Shown here in pieces: positions 1 to 7,835 of a DNA stretch of 38,958 nt. The position numbers and the translations under genes are program-made. The stretch comes from an uncultured Prevotella sp. (GTDB taxonomy: Bacteria; Bacteroidota; Bacteroidia; Bacteroidales; Bacteroidaceae). The notes beneath the pieces were generated by a model. That model was not told where the DNA came from. It worked only from the letters and a program-made list of their open reading frames with translations, and ran no database searches. Numbering within the stretch: the stretch's first letter is position 1; each line of letters starts with the position of its first letter. The DNA is taken from positions 1 to 38,958 of the forward strand of contig CAMHLV010000027.1 in NCBI GenBank assembly GCA_946186115.1, given 5' to 3'.

Positions 1-40
1 GTCCCAGACCGTTGGGAACGTTCTGTTTGCCAGGCTGTAA

Positions 41-367
41 TTACAGGATGTCATCAATGTTCTTCTTGCGGTTAGTGACTGCGCCATGCTTCTGCTCATA
101 ACGGGCAATTCCGTCGCTGAGGAACTTCTCCACCACATCGCGGATGGAGAAGCCTTCGATTCGGGCGATGGCCTTTATGTTGACCACAATATCAACGGCT
201 AAGATGACCGTGAAGTGCTGCCAGGCTCTCTTGATGACACTGGTCTCTTCGGGCCTTTGTTCTTCCTGTGGCTTCTTCTGCTCCTTTGGCCTGGCCTGCT
301 GGGTAATGCTTCTGACATCACTTTCAAGGGTATTGAAACCGTCTAAGGGAAACGCTTGCTCACTCAT
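41..367 (-). CDS. Small ribbon-helix-helix-like protein, ParB/ParG-like partner of ParA (or DUF3408/TraB-like)
   Basis: 108 residues, starting 5 bp after the parA stop codon, so almost certainly co-transcribed with it. The first 50 residues are charged and low in complexity (many K, E, Q, P). Residues 52-60 look like a beta strand, followed by a helix at about 62-72 and a second at about 74-95, the layout of a ribbon-helix-helix DNA-binding fold. Small RHH proteins downstream of small ParA proteins are the centromere binders of type Ib partition systems. Conjugative elements of Bacteroidota also carry a ParA followed by a DUF3408 protein at the start of the tra operon, and this could be that protein. 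The fold is inferred from sequence pattern only. Confidence 0.6.
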   Translation of the reverse strand: MSEQAFPLDGFNTLESDVRSITQQARPKEQKKPQEEQRPEETSVIKRAWQHFTVILAVDIVVNIKAIARIEGFSIRDVVEKFLSDGIARYEQKHGAVTNRKKNIDDIL

Positions 368-372
368 ACCCG

Positions 373-1014
373 TTACAATTTAATCTGTTCTACAATAGCG
401 TCAAAGGCATGTTCGACGGCAGCCTTCTGATACTTGTCAAGTGGGGAAACGGTGGAGTATCGCTTGATGACGACGCTCTGCTTGATCCTCGGCGTAACCT
501 TGCCGATTCTGCCAAGAATTTTTACCGTCTCTTCGCGCTGCTTCACCTCGTCAGCACGGTTCTCCGTCGTGTTGATGCGGTTGGGCAGGAACACCAGCCG
601 AATATCCTTGACCCGCTTGATGACCTTGATGAAGATACCTGTGGCATCGATGGTGTCGAAGTCGTAGGAGATGGGAACCACAGCCAAATCCGCAGCCTGA
701 TACAGCAGATCGAGGTTGGAGGCATTGAGCGTTCCCGGCATGTCGATAAGGACGATGCCCTCGAACTTCTTAGCCTCCTCAACAGAAGACTGCAGGCTCT
801 GGCGGTCAGTCGTGTCAATGGTACTCACTTCCCAAGGTACTGCTACTTCAGGATTTGCCGCCAGTTCCCTCTCCCTGTGACGGGACAGGGATGCCTGTAT
901 GTCAGCATCCAAAGCCATCACAGGATAACCACACTCGTAAAGATACTGCGCAAAGAGTGCACAGGTGGAAGTCTTTCCGACTCCGCCCTTGATGTTGGTA
1001 AAAAGTATAATCAT
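373..1014 (-). CDS. parA: ParA-family partition ATPase
   Basis: 213 residues from the start chosen here. It opens with a beta strand and the deviant Walker A motif KGGVGKTS (residues 9-16), followed by LDADIQAS and a VLIDMPGT Walker B-like segment, the signature of ParA/MinD ATPases. The reading frame stays open to 1140, but the extra 42 residues are the translated 18-bp tandem repeats, so the ATG at 1014 just before the Walker strand is the likely start. The short length fits the small ParA proteins of type Ib systems, which lack an N-terminal HTH. Expected role: ATP-dependent positioning or partition of the element, or a TraA-like role in conjugation, with the RHH-like protein encoded 5 bp downstream. 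Confidence 0.85.
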   Translation of the reverse strand: MIILFTNIKGGVGKTSTCALFAQYLYECGYPVMALDADIQASLSRHRERELAANPEVAVPWEVSTIDTTDRQSLQSSVEEAKKFEGIVLIDMPGTLNASNLDLLYQAADLAVVPISYDFDTIDATGIFIKVIKRVKDIRLVFLPNRINTTENRADEVKQREETVKILGRIGKVTPRIKQSVVIKRYSTVSPLDKYQKAAVEHAFDAIVEQIKL

Positions 1015-1036
1015 AATGCTTTTGTTTTTATTGATT

Positions 1037-1198
1037 TCATTGTAGCCTTTGTAATCATTGTACACCTTGTATGTTCTGTATGCCTTGTGTACAGTACAGA
1101 CATTGTGGTCATTGTAACCTCTGTGGACAATGTAGTCCATGAGGACAATGTGGACTTTGTCAACAATGTAGTTTTTGGGTACAATGTATCACATGTGT
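1037..1198. repeat. Nine degenerate 18-bp tandem repeats upstream of parA (candidate centromere/operator)
   Basis: Units begin at 1037, 1055, 1073, 1091, 1109, 1127, 1145, 1163 and 1181, each exactly 18 bp after the last. Most start with TCATTGTA (1037, 1055, 1109) or ACAATGTA/G (1127, 1145, 1163, 1181), and the second half usually carries TTGT or a near match. The array stops 23 bp from the parA start. Since 18 is a multiple of 3, it also reads as a hexapeptide repeat in the parA frame. In type Ib partition systems the centromere is a set of short repeats upstream of parA, bound by the RHH partner, and this array sits in that place. Two further ACATTGT or ACAATA motifs lie just beyond, at 1221-1247. 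Confidence 0.8.
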
Positions 1199-1314
1199 AC
1201 AAAGCTTTGGTGAACACCACGACAATAGCGTCCTGTGTGGACATTGTCATCATTATCCTCATTGCAAACAACTGATACATTTTATACGATGTGTACAAGA
1301 TTACTTCGGACATG

Positions 1315-1692
1315 TTACCACTCACGTTTGTTTGGTTTACGACGATGGGATGCAAGGATGGCATCGTTCTCTTCCTCGGTGGTCATCGGCACGGCATTCT
1401 TGCGCTTCACCTCCAACCACTTGTCAAGCTCATCGTTGAAGAGTACCCAACGCTTGCCGGGCTTCGATCCTGGCACTTCGCCCTTCTGTAACTTCATGTA
1501 GAGAGTGTTGACGGGCATGCGGAGATAGTCTGCCGCCTCCTCAACATTCATCGTGCGACGTACGCGTTCCATGTTCTGCTTTGTTTGTCCTTTCTGAAGG
1601 TCCAGCAGTGCCACCTTCATGCCGACGACTTCATCCCGAAGCTCGGCAACGACCTGCGGAAGGTCGTTGAATGTCAAAGTTTCCTTTACCAT
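1315..1692 (-). CDS. Excisionase-like helix-turn-helix protein (HTH_17)
   Basis: 125 residues. An N-terminal amphipathic segment (about 8-35) looks coiled-coil. Residues about 48-95 form a MerR/excisionase-type winged HTH: NVEEAADYLRMPVNTLYMKL, a short wing with a Gly-Lys-Arg-Trp turn, and a helix ending in DKWLEVKRK. Single HTH_17 proteins like this are common on integrative elements of Bacteroidota, where they act as recombination directionality factors or repressors. The tail is basic. It lies upstream of parA on the same strand with the 18-bp repeats between, so it could also regulate parA. Whether it is an excisionase or a repressor cannot be decided from sequence. Confidence 0.75.
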   Translation of the reverse strand: MVKETLTFNDLPQVVAELRDEVVGMKVALLDLQKGQTKQNMERVRRTMNVEEAADYLRMPVNTLYMKLQKGEVPGSKPGKRWVLFNDELDKWLEVKRKNAVPMTTEEENDAILASHRRKPNKREW

Positions 1693-1961
1693 AAATAGTG
1701 AATGAGACCTTTGTGTCTCGTAGGCAAAAGAACTACATTATCATTGCGTTATGAAGTTTATGATGCACAATGTACAGATAATAATGGTATAATGTGGATG
1801 GGGCTGGTTTTCCATGGTCGCCTCTGGTTATGGATGGTTGTTTATTGCAGTGGGAGGGACGGGTATGGTAATAGTCTGGTTCACTTATAGGCATAGAAAA
1901 TCGCCGTACAGATCCAGCAATGAATCTGTACGGCGAGATGGAATCGGTATTGTAAAGTTGG
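1693..1961. other. Intergenic region with a terminator and AT-rich promoter area
   Basis: 269 bp without a convincing gene. It holds one more ACAATGTA motif at about 1769-1777, the same core as the parA repeats, and the terminator hairpin at 1901-1936. A short plus-strand open frame here has no recognisable features. Confidence 0.5.
1897..1936 (-). terminator. Rho-independent terminator for the 1962-2963 gene
   Basis: Perfect 13-bp stem (TCGCCGTACAGAT at 1901-1913 with its complement at 1924-1936) and a 10-nt loop. Read on the minus strand it is followed by TTTTCT. It lies 26 bp after the stop codon of the gene ending at 1962. Confidence 0.85.
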
Positions 1962-2963
1962 TTAGACTGCCTGTTTCATTTCCATATTCCTAAAATGGAA
2001 AGCTATTGAATGTGGTTCAGGCTTGTCAATCTTGATAAGGTCATCGGGCTTTTCCTCCAGCAGGTTTTGTGACAGGTAGCTGTCCGTACAGGGTGAACCG
2101 TCGCGCTTGACACACAGGTCTGGGAACAGGGCCTTCACGAAACGGCCACAAGTCTCGCTCTTATAACCGTTCTCCATGCCCATGCGCTTGGCGATGTTCC
2201 ATGTCAGATGGCGCACATCACGGCTGGTCACCTTGTCTTTCCACTTGCAGAGCCTGGGCTTGGGCTGATAGGTACTGCTGCTTATCCAACCCTCATATTC
2301 AAGCCATACGGCAAGAATGTCCTGTTCGTCCAGCAGAGGGCCGAGCGAGTAGTAGATATACTCCTGCATGATTTCCTTTCGGTCTTGGGCGAACTTCTCC
2401 CTTCTTTTCTGCTGTTCTCCTGCGCTGAGATTCATGAGCTCGACTATTTTCTTATTCGTTTCTTCTGACTGAGCCGGAGTTGGGGCAGGGACATCAGGGG
2501 ATGCTGGATCTAGTCTGGTTGAGGATGCAGATTCCTGACTGGATGAAATAGCAGGTTCATCCGTTCTTGGGTCAGGGACCTGTAGGCTTTCCGCCTGTTC
2601 CTCATGGACTGGCTGCGTTATGCTTACATTGTCAGGAACTGGCGGGGCAGAATCTGCTTGCGCATCTATCAGTTGTGCAGGAGCGGCCTGCACAATATCG
2701 GCCTGGTCCAGAACAGGAGCGTCTTTCTTCTTGCCAAAGAGACAACTGCTGAACTCTGACAAGACGAAGAAATAGACCATAATCATAAGTTCGAGCAGGA
2801 TGAACGACAAGGCAAGAAGTACGCCGTATGGAATAAGCGTGCTTCTTGCGTAGAGATACGACGCAGCCATGAATGACACGACCAAGGCCACGGCACTGAT
2901 GGCTGCGAAGAATGCCGCAGGCAGAACGGTCGAAGTTGAAATACTAACTGTTTTGTGATACAT
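1962..2963 (-). CDS. Membrane-anchored protein of unknown function on the mobile element
   Basis: 333 residues, not recognised. Two hydrophobic segments near the N terminus (about 14-37 and 43-70) predict a membrane hairpin. A long Pro/Ala/Ser/Gln-rich linker (about 80-165) follows, then a mixed-charge helical segment, and from about 195 a folded domain rich in Tyr, Trp and Cys with no family I can name. The membrane anchor plus flexible linker suggests the C-terminal domain is held at the membrane facing the cytoplasm. It lies between the integrase and the small HTH gene on the same strand and has its own terminator. It may belong to the accessory or transfer module of the element, but no function can be assigned. 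Confidence 0.7.
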   Translation of the reverse strand: MYHKTVSISTSTVLPAAFFAAISAVALVVSFMAASYLYARSTLIPYGVLLALSFILLELMIMVYFFVLSEFSSCLFGKKKDAPVLDQADIVQAAPAQLIDAQADSAPPVPDNVSITQPVHEEQAESLQVPDPRTDEPAISSSQESASSTRLDPASPDVPAPTPAQSEETNKKIVELMNLSAGEQQKRREKFAQDRKEIMQEYIYYSLGPLLDEQDILAVWLEYEGWISSSTYQPKPRLCKWKDKVTSRDVRHLTWNIAKRMGMENGYKSETCGRFVKALFPDLCVKRDGSPCTDSYLSQNLLEEKPDDLIKIDKPEPHSIAFHFRNMEMKQAV

Positions 2964-3001
2964 AATTACTTGAATTTAATTGTTGTCCTGAAATTTGCGG
3001 G

Positions 3002-3009
3002 CAAAGGTA
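3002..3009 (-). promoter_or_regulatory. Bacteroidota -7 box upstream of the 333-residue membrane protein gene
   Basis: On the minus strand this reads TACCTTTG, matching TAnnTTTG, 38 bp before the start codon at 2963. No good TTTG lies at the standard 19-bp spacing. Confidence 0.45.
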
Positions 3010-3082
3010 ATCAAAAACAACAAATAACCATGCCTTTGAAAATTATTCTTCAAAATTTAACACAAACGAGACGATTTTTCAC

Positions 3083-4249
3083 TCATCCGACAGCCATTTT
3101 TGCGGTTTTCGCCGATTTTAGGGTGATTTTGTCAACGGACTCGCGCTTGCTGGAGTCGGCCATGGCGGCGTAAATCTGGGTCGTGGCGACGTTCTTGTGG
3201 CCGAGGATATGCTGGACAGTATAGACGCTGGTGCCAGCCTCAACCTGTAGCGAACCGAAGGTATGTCTGGAGCAATGGTAGCTCAGATGCTTGGTGATGC
3301 CAGCCTCCTTCATCCAGTTCTTCAAAGGGGCCTGAGTGAGGCTGTCATTGAAGCCGACAAAGACCTTGTCTGTCGGTTTGCGGTTCTCATCGCCATCATT
3401 AAAGCCTATCAGTTCCAGAGCCTCGTTACTGATGGGATTGTTTACCAGTTCCTTCGTCTTCTGCATACGGAGGGTGATGTACATAGAACCATCGCCATAC
3501 GGTTGGATCTTATCCCAAGTCAACTGCTTGATGTCGCTCTTGCGTAGTCCTGTGAGGCAAGAGAAGAGAAAGGCCTTCTTCAGCACAGGCGAAGAACAGG
3601 GTGTGTTGGCCAGATTGACGAGTTCTTGCCTTGATAGGTGCTCTTTCTCCGTGGGGATAGTGTCAATGCGCTCCAAGAAGCCGTTGGGATTCTCCTGAAT
3701 CTTATGCTCGCGGTAGGCGGTGTGGAGTACGGCGCGGAAGGTTGACCAATAGCCTGCGATGCTATTGATGTGCAGGGTGTACTCTGTGTGCTTGAGCTGG
3801 TGGGCGGTCATCAGGTACTCCTTGAACTTGTTGCAGAGATCGACATTGATCTCGTCGAAGCGGCACTTGCCGTTGCAGAACTTCTCGAAGTGGAGATAGA
3901 CATTCTCCCACTTCGTGTTCTTCTTGTAGGCCTTGTCCTTGAAGTAGTCGAGGAAGCTGCCCTTCATCTTCTCCTTGTCGAAGAAGTCGTAGCGCTCGTT
4001 GACGATGCTCTCGTAGCGACGGCAGCGCAGGGCCTCGGCCTTCTCGCGCATACGGTCGTTGTAGTCCTTCTCACGCTGCGACTTCGGCTTGGCATAGATG
4101 TAGATGCCAAGGCTTTCGTGGCGCATAACCTTCATAGTGCTCTCATCCCTGTAGCCAGGGTAGTAGTCCAAGTAAAAGGACAACTGCTCTCCGCCTTTTA
4201 TCTTCCGTGTGCGGAGGGTCACGGTTTTACAAATGTTACTCATATACAT
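3083..4249 (-). CDS. int: Tyrosine recombinase / integrase of the mobile element
   Basis: 388 residues, close to the usual length for Bacteroidota element integrases. The N-terminal part has an arm-binding segment ending in basic residues. The middle (about 100-200) is the SAM-like core-binding domain. The catalytic domain shows the full set: Arg236 in TGLRKSD, Lys264 in MQKTKE, His325 and Arg328 in HCSRHTFG, His351 in ILGHKN, and the nucleophile Tyr360 in TTQIYAAM. It would cut and rejoin the element at its att sites. A second Met at residue 3 (start 4243) is an equally possible start. The attachment sites were not identified. Confidence 0.93.
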   Translation of the reverse strand: MYMSNICKTVTLRTRKIKGGEQLSFYLDYYPGYRDESTMKVMRHESLGIYIYAKPKSQREKDYNDRMREKAEALRCRRYESIVNERYDFFDKEKMKGSFLDYFKDKAYKKNTKWENVYLHFEKFCNGKCRFDEINVDLCNKFKEYLMTAHQLKHTEYTLHINSIAGYWSTFRAVLHTAYREHKIQENPNGFLERIDTIPTEKEHLSRQELVNLANTPCSSPVLKKAFLFSCLTGLRKSDIKQLTWDKIQPYGDGSMYITLRMQKTKELVNNPISNEALELIGFNDGDENRKPTDKVFVGFNDSLTQAPLKNWMKEAGITKHLSYHCSRHTFGSLQVEAGTSVYTVQHILGHKNVATTQIYAAMADSSKRESVDKITLKSAKTAKMAVG

Positions 4250-4296
4250 TATTATATTTTAGTGAATATTCATCGGTGAAGCGTTTCTTCACATCG

Positions 4297-4304
4297 CAAA
4301 ATTA
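4297..4304 (-). promoter_or_regulatory. int: Probable -7 box of the integrase promoter
   Basis: Minus strand reads TAATTTTG (TAnnTTTG) 47 bp upstream of the integrase start. A GTTG at 4325-4328 lies 20 bp further upstream, a weak -33 match. The gap to the next gene also has three ATAATG motifs at about 4338-4370, possible arm-type or operator sites. Confidence 0.5.
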
Positions 4305-4438
4305 CCTCATTTTTCCCTGATTATCAACCTTATTACGCATAATGCTTCAATAATGTCGATATAATGCTAGTTGGTGAGGACTTTGCCCATGAAAACACTG
4401 ATTCGGATTACTCATAATCGGTAGTTTTACTTGATTGT

Positions 4439-5407
4439 TCACACAAGGGAGTAGCTGCCATATTGAACCAGTCTCTCTGCCATTATCCTGTCGAAGTCAG
4501 CTTTAGGTATTAAGTTCTTCACACCGACTTTGATCGTAGCGATGCTGTTCTTCTTGGCAATGATGCCGATATTGGCGGTACTCATCCCATATTTCTCAGC
4601 CGCTTCTCTCGCTGTGTAGTACCTGTCATCATTCACGATATCGGTGCGCCTCAACTGTTCAAAATGGTCTTTGGAATAATAAGTCTGGCCGAACTCACGT
4701 TTTGTCGGAATATGATGTCGATAGGCGTTGGAGCGGACAGACGCAGCACTCATGCCATAAAGTTCCTGAGTGTCCTTCATCGTCAACCACTCACTGACAG
4801 CCTCCACATCAGCCGACTTACCAAACAATGCGTCCATGTGTTTGCGGCTGTAGTAGTTCATTCCTGCAATTCGACAAACTGGTACTTGGTTCCGTTTCGC
4901 TGAGGTATAGAGCCACGACTTCTTAACTTTATAGATGCGCATGACTTCCTCGCCAGAAATGTAGTCGAGCATTTCGGATTCTTGTGCATTACTTTCCACA
5001 TTCTTGGCATTTGCCTTTCCTTCCTTCGTTGTTGGCACAGATGCTTTCTTGGGCCTGTTCGTCGGCAAAACCCTGTGATACGGATTCCCTGTCAGCATCT
5101 TCTCAATATCAGCCTTTCGTATAAACGCCATACGACTGCTGATTCTCGATGCCGCCAGTTTCCCTTCGTTCACCAGTTTATACACATACTGACGAGAGCA
5201 TCCCATCAGTATTGCAGCCTTGGCAAACGTCAGGTATTCCTGATTCTGTAACCCAATGACAGGCTCCACAGCATTCATGAAGTCCTGCTGCCGTTTCTTA
5301 CGAGCCTCTTTTGCTTTTGTCTGACACTCTTCGCAGCAAAACTTCTGCATTCCGCTCCTTGCCACGAACTCCTTCCCACAATACTTGCACTTTCTAACTT
5401 GCTTCAT
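4439..5407 (-). CDS. Zinc-finger protein with four tandem HTH_17-type domains
   Basis: 322 residues. The N terminus has CKYCGKEF and CCEEC, a four-cysteine zinc ribbon, then a basic helix. Four excisionase-like winged HTH units follow at about 57-107, 150-197, 205-252 and 262-310. Each has a 'T/S-x-x-E/D-A/T' helix, a turn with Met or Lys-Ser, and a wing of basic and aromatic residues before a D/H-x-x-L/M helix. Units three and four share YGMSxAxx. One HTH_17 is usual; four in one chain suggests a protein that binds a repeated DNA site. It starts about 50 bp from the degenerate CATTGTC repeats at 5456-5583. Probable regulator or recombination accessory factor of the element. Confidence 0.75.
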   Translation of the reverse strand: MKQVRKCKYCGKEFVARSGMQKFCCEECQTKAKEARKKRQQDFMNAVEPVIGLQNQEYLTFAKAAILMGCSRQYVYKLVNEGKLAASRISSRMAFIRKADIEKMLTGNPYHRVLPTNRPKKASVPTTKEGKANAKNVESNAQESEMLDYISGEEVMRIYKVKKSWLYTSAKRNQVPVCRIAGMNYYSRKHMDALFGKSADVEAVSEWLTMKDTQELYGMSAASVRSNAYRHHIPTKREFGQTYYSKDHFEQLRRTDIVNDDRYYTAREAAEKYGMSTANIGIIAKKNSIATIKVGVKNLIPKADFDRIMAERLVQYGSYSLV

Positions 5408-5759
5408 TTTCTTGTCACTTTTGATGGTTCAACGTACATTTTCTTTTTCCCTACCGTTGAGTCAACCTTCATGCACCATTGTCGCCATTTGTCAACTCTG
5501 TCCGCTTCGTAACTCTCTCCGAATCCGTCCGTCCTGTTTTGTCACCATTTGCACCCCGTCGTAACCCATTGTCAACTGAGTCCACAGAATGACGATTTTC
5601 AGGCCTCGTAAATTCCTCGCGGTAGAAATACGTTGCAAAAATATACTGAAATTCGGTTACTACCAAATTCCAGCCATCAAGTGTTAAAAATCAAAAGTTA
5701 TTGAAAATGAGCGCTTTATGCGCAGTTAGTATTAGATATTCCTGGTTGTTTATACCCGT
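5408..5759. repeat. Gene-free stretch with CCATTG repeats upstream of the four-HTH gene
   Basis: 352 bp. A perfect palindrome GTTGAGTCAAC lies at 5456-5466. CCATT(T)G blocks occur at 5476, 5485, 5545 and 5566, two continuing as GTCAACT with GTCC three bases on (5491-5503 and 5571-5583). The spacing is irregular with a weak 9-bp rhythm. A 65-codon minus-strand open frame covers it but has no sign of being a protein. The far end, about 5667-5759, is AT-rich with a small GCGC hairpin. Confidence 0.5.
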
Positions 5760-7387
5760 TTAGATACAAAGAACGAAAGCGTATCTGCCAATAGATGTCA
5801 CGCTATTGGGAATGGTCACAGAGGTCAAACCGCCGCATCCATAGAAAGCATAACCGCCAATCTCTGTCACACTGTTGGGAATGACAAGATCTTTTATCTC
5901 TGCACCATTCAAAAAAAGATGTTGAGCATACTCAAGAGGGTTAGAATGATTAAAAGAAATATTGCACCATGCCTCCAAATCGGTTATATAAACGGCAGTT
6001 AAGCCGCTGCAGCTAGAGAAAGCACTTTCTCCAATGGATGTAACGCTGTTGGGAATAGTCACGGATATCAAGCCGCTACAACTAGAGAAAGAATAATTAC
6101 CAATGGATGTAATACTGTTGGGGATAAGCAGATGTTTCACTTCTTCCCCATCCATATATAAATGATGAGCATAATATAACGGATTTGAAGTAGAAGTCCC
6201 AAAAGAAATATTACACCAAGCAACAATATTAGATATATATACGGATTTTAATCTTTCACAGCCGTAAAAAGCTGCAGTGTCAATACTTGTTACGCTGTTA
6301 GGAATCGTTAATGAAGTTATACCGCTACAACCCCAGAAAGAACCATAGCCAATAGATGTTACGCTATTGCCAATGATTGCTGACTTCATTTCACTGCATC
6401 CGCCAAAAGCATAATTACCAATCGATGTCACATTGTTACCAATTTCACGGATGTCAAACCATTACATTCATAGAATGCATGTTCGGCAATACTGGTTACA
6501 TTGTACTCTCCTCCCCTGTAAGTAACTGTTGATGGAATTGTTATCGAACCACTATATTTTTGGGGATTACTTATTAATTCAGCCTTTTTTGATGCTGTTA
6601 CCAAGTTGTAGTAGAGACCATTAATTTCTATACCCTCATATCTTTCAGGTTCATTGTTATTTATTACCTCGGCAACAAAATAATCACCATAATTAAAATC
6701 TTGTGATTGGCTTTGGTCAAAATAGACTTCAAGATATATGGTATTGCCAGAAACAACCAATGCTTTGCATTCTTGGTCTTGACTTATCAAAGAACCTCCA
6801 CTTACCATGTCTCCACCAGAGAAGGTTGCCCACTTATAACCAAACGGAGTTTCTCTCGATCCGTAATAATGAATTTTGAAAGTTACTCTATCGCCATATT
6901 TAAGATTGCTGTCTTGATATTTAAAGAAATCAATATCTGAAATGTTATACAATCCAAAACGGATTTTTGATGAGATGTCATTAGCAGTGTCTAAGGTGTT
7001 GTTTGGCTCCTCTTCCGAGTGTTCGGACACGACTGTAATCATAAGCATTTTCTCAACTCCGCTTTTTGCCTGGATATATCCAGTAAACTTAATGGCGTAT
7101 GCCCCTGGGACTAAACCGGTAATAACACCTCTTTCATCAATAGAATAACCCGTTGGAGATGAAACCATATGCTGCCCTCCTGAGAAGTCGTAGTGATTCC
7201 AACAATCCGCATAGTCACTCGTAAAAGGAAGGCTGTTATTAGAACACGAGAATTCCAATTGATGAGATTCCCCGACAACAACCTCAACTTTATTATTTGG
7301 CTCCAGCCATTCGAAGTCATTTATCAGATCCAAAGCAAAAGAGCTTATTGGTAAGAGTAATAAAATAAAGATAAGAACTTTTTTCAT
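5760..7387 (-). pseudogene. BspA-type leucine-rich-repeat surface protein, broken by one frameshift
   Basis: Two overlapping frames make one protein of about 540 residues. The first (6428-7387) has a signal peptide ending ISSFA, an Ig-like stretch, a segment with EPNNTLDTAN like pre-peptidase C-terminal domains, then the start of LRR_5 repeats. It ends at 6428 just after NGLTSVKL. The second frame (5760-6431) continues at once with LRR repeats of the type IPNSVTSIGxxAFxxCSGL. One missing A in the short A run at about 6443-6446 explains the break: with one more A the text reads VKIGNNVTSIG. The C terminus stops inside a repeat (YAFVLCI), so it may also be truncated. BspA-like proteins are surface adhesins. 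The break could be a real mutation, phase variation or a sequencing error. Confidence 0.8.
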
Positions 7388-7440
7388 TATAGTAGTTGTT
7401 TTTAGTTATAATTGATTTCTTTGCTAGTTGTTAATTATAT

Positions 7441-7696
7441 GCAAAAAGACGTGGACAAGTTACTTCGTCTATGCATTCTGAGGTATCGGCAAACACCTAA
7501 TGTACTTAAACGAGCAAAAGCCCACGCCTTCCGGCGTGAACTATCTACTTCAGCTCTTGTACATTTACTTTGAAAATATTGCCGATTTTCAGAATGCAAG
7601 AATCTAAAAGTGGATGTTCATCCTATATGTCTTTGATGCTTTCGCATCGTTATCTTTCTCAGCCCATAGGCACTTGCGGTTTTAGAGAGTTCAACA
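7441..7696 (-). repeat. Structured intergenic element, copy 1 (candidate leader RNA)
   Basis: Outer helix: TGCATTCTGA and ATCGGCAA at 7472-7492 pair with 7579-7598, 18 bp with a small internal loop. Inside are AATGTAC/GTACATT (7499-7505 with 7559-7565), GAGC/GCTC (7512-7515 with 7553-7556) and CACGCC/GGCGTG (7523-7528 with 7533-7538). A second part at 7653-7696 contains GCCCATAGGC and GTTTTAGAG. A matching element with compensatory changes lies at 34253-34485. Copy 1 starts 2 nt after the stop of the toxin remnant and ends 53 nt before the LRR gene start. Orientation is inferred from these neighbours. Apart from this element the gap 7388-7697 contains nothing else I can identify. Confidence 0.7.
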
Positions 7697-7697
7697 T

Positions 7698-7835
7698 TTA
7701 TTTTATTGTCTTACGCAATTTGTCGGGATGCATTCGCATGTCCCAAAACACAGCTCTCTCTCCGCCCATCTCATTATAATAAACAAGGATGCGAAGCCAC
7801 TGTTGACGGGCACGTTTAGAGACTTCTATTTGCAT
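7698..7835 (-). pseudogene. Truncated ParE/RelE-type toxin remnant
   Basis: 45 codons, ATG at 7833-7835, overlapping the upstream antitoxin gene by 10 nt, the usual coupling in toxin-antitoxin pairs. The start MQIEVSKRARQQW and YYNEMGGERA resembles the N-terminal helix region of ParE-like toxins, which are normally about 95-100 residues. The frame ends at 7698, and the repeated element at 7653-7696 begins directly after, so the toxin has lost its catalytic C-terminal half. Identification rests on the N-terminal pattern and the gene context, so it is moderate. Confidence 0.5.

Noticed and set aside
409..1275. 288-codon plus-strand open frame opposite parA
   Set aside because: It is the antisense shadow of parA continued through the 18-bp repeats, with no domain pattern; parA motifs on the other strand are clear.
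4250..4438. Attachment site of the integrase
   Set aside because: Three ATAATG motifs are visible, but no duplicated core is found elsewhere in the window; the other end of the element lies outside.
5469..5666. 65-codon minus-strand open frame before the four-HTH gene
   Set aside because: It only translates the degenerate repeat area, has low-complexity composition and no recognisable feature.
7653..7696. Resemblance of GGGCTGAGA (minus strand) to the TPP riboswitch
   Set aside because: The other conserved TPP segments and helices are missing and the downstream genes are not thiamine genes.
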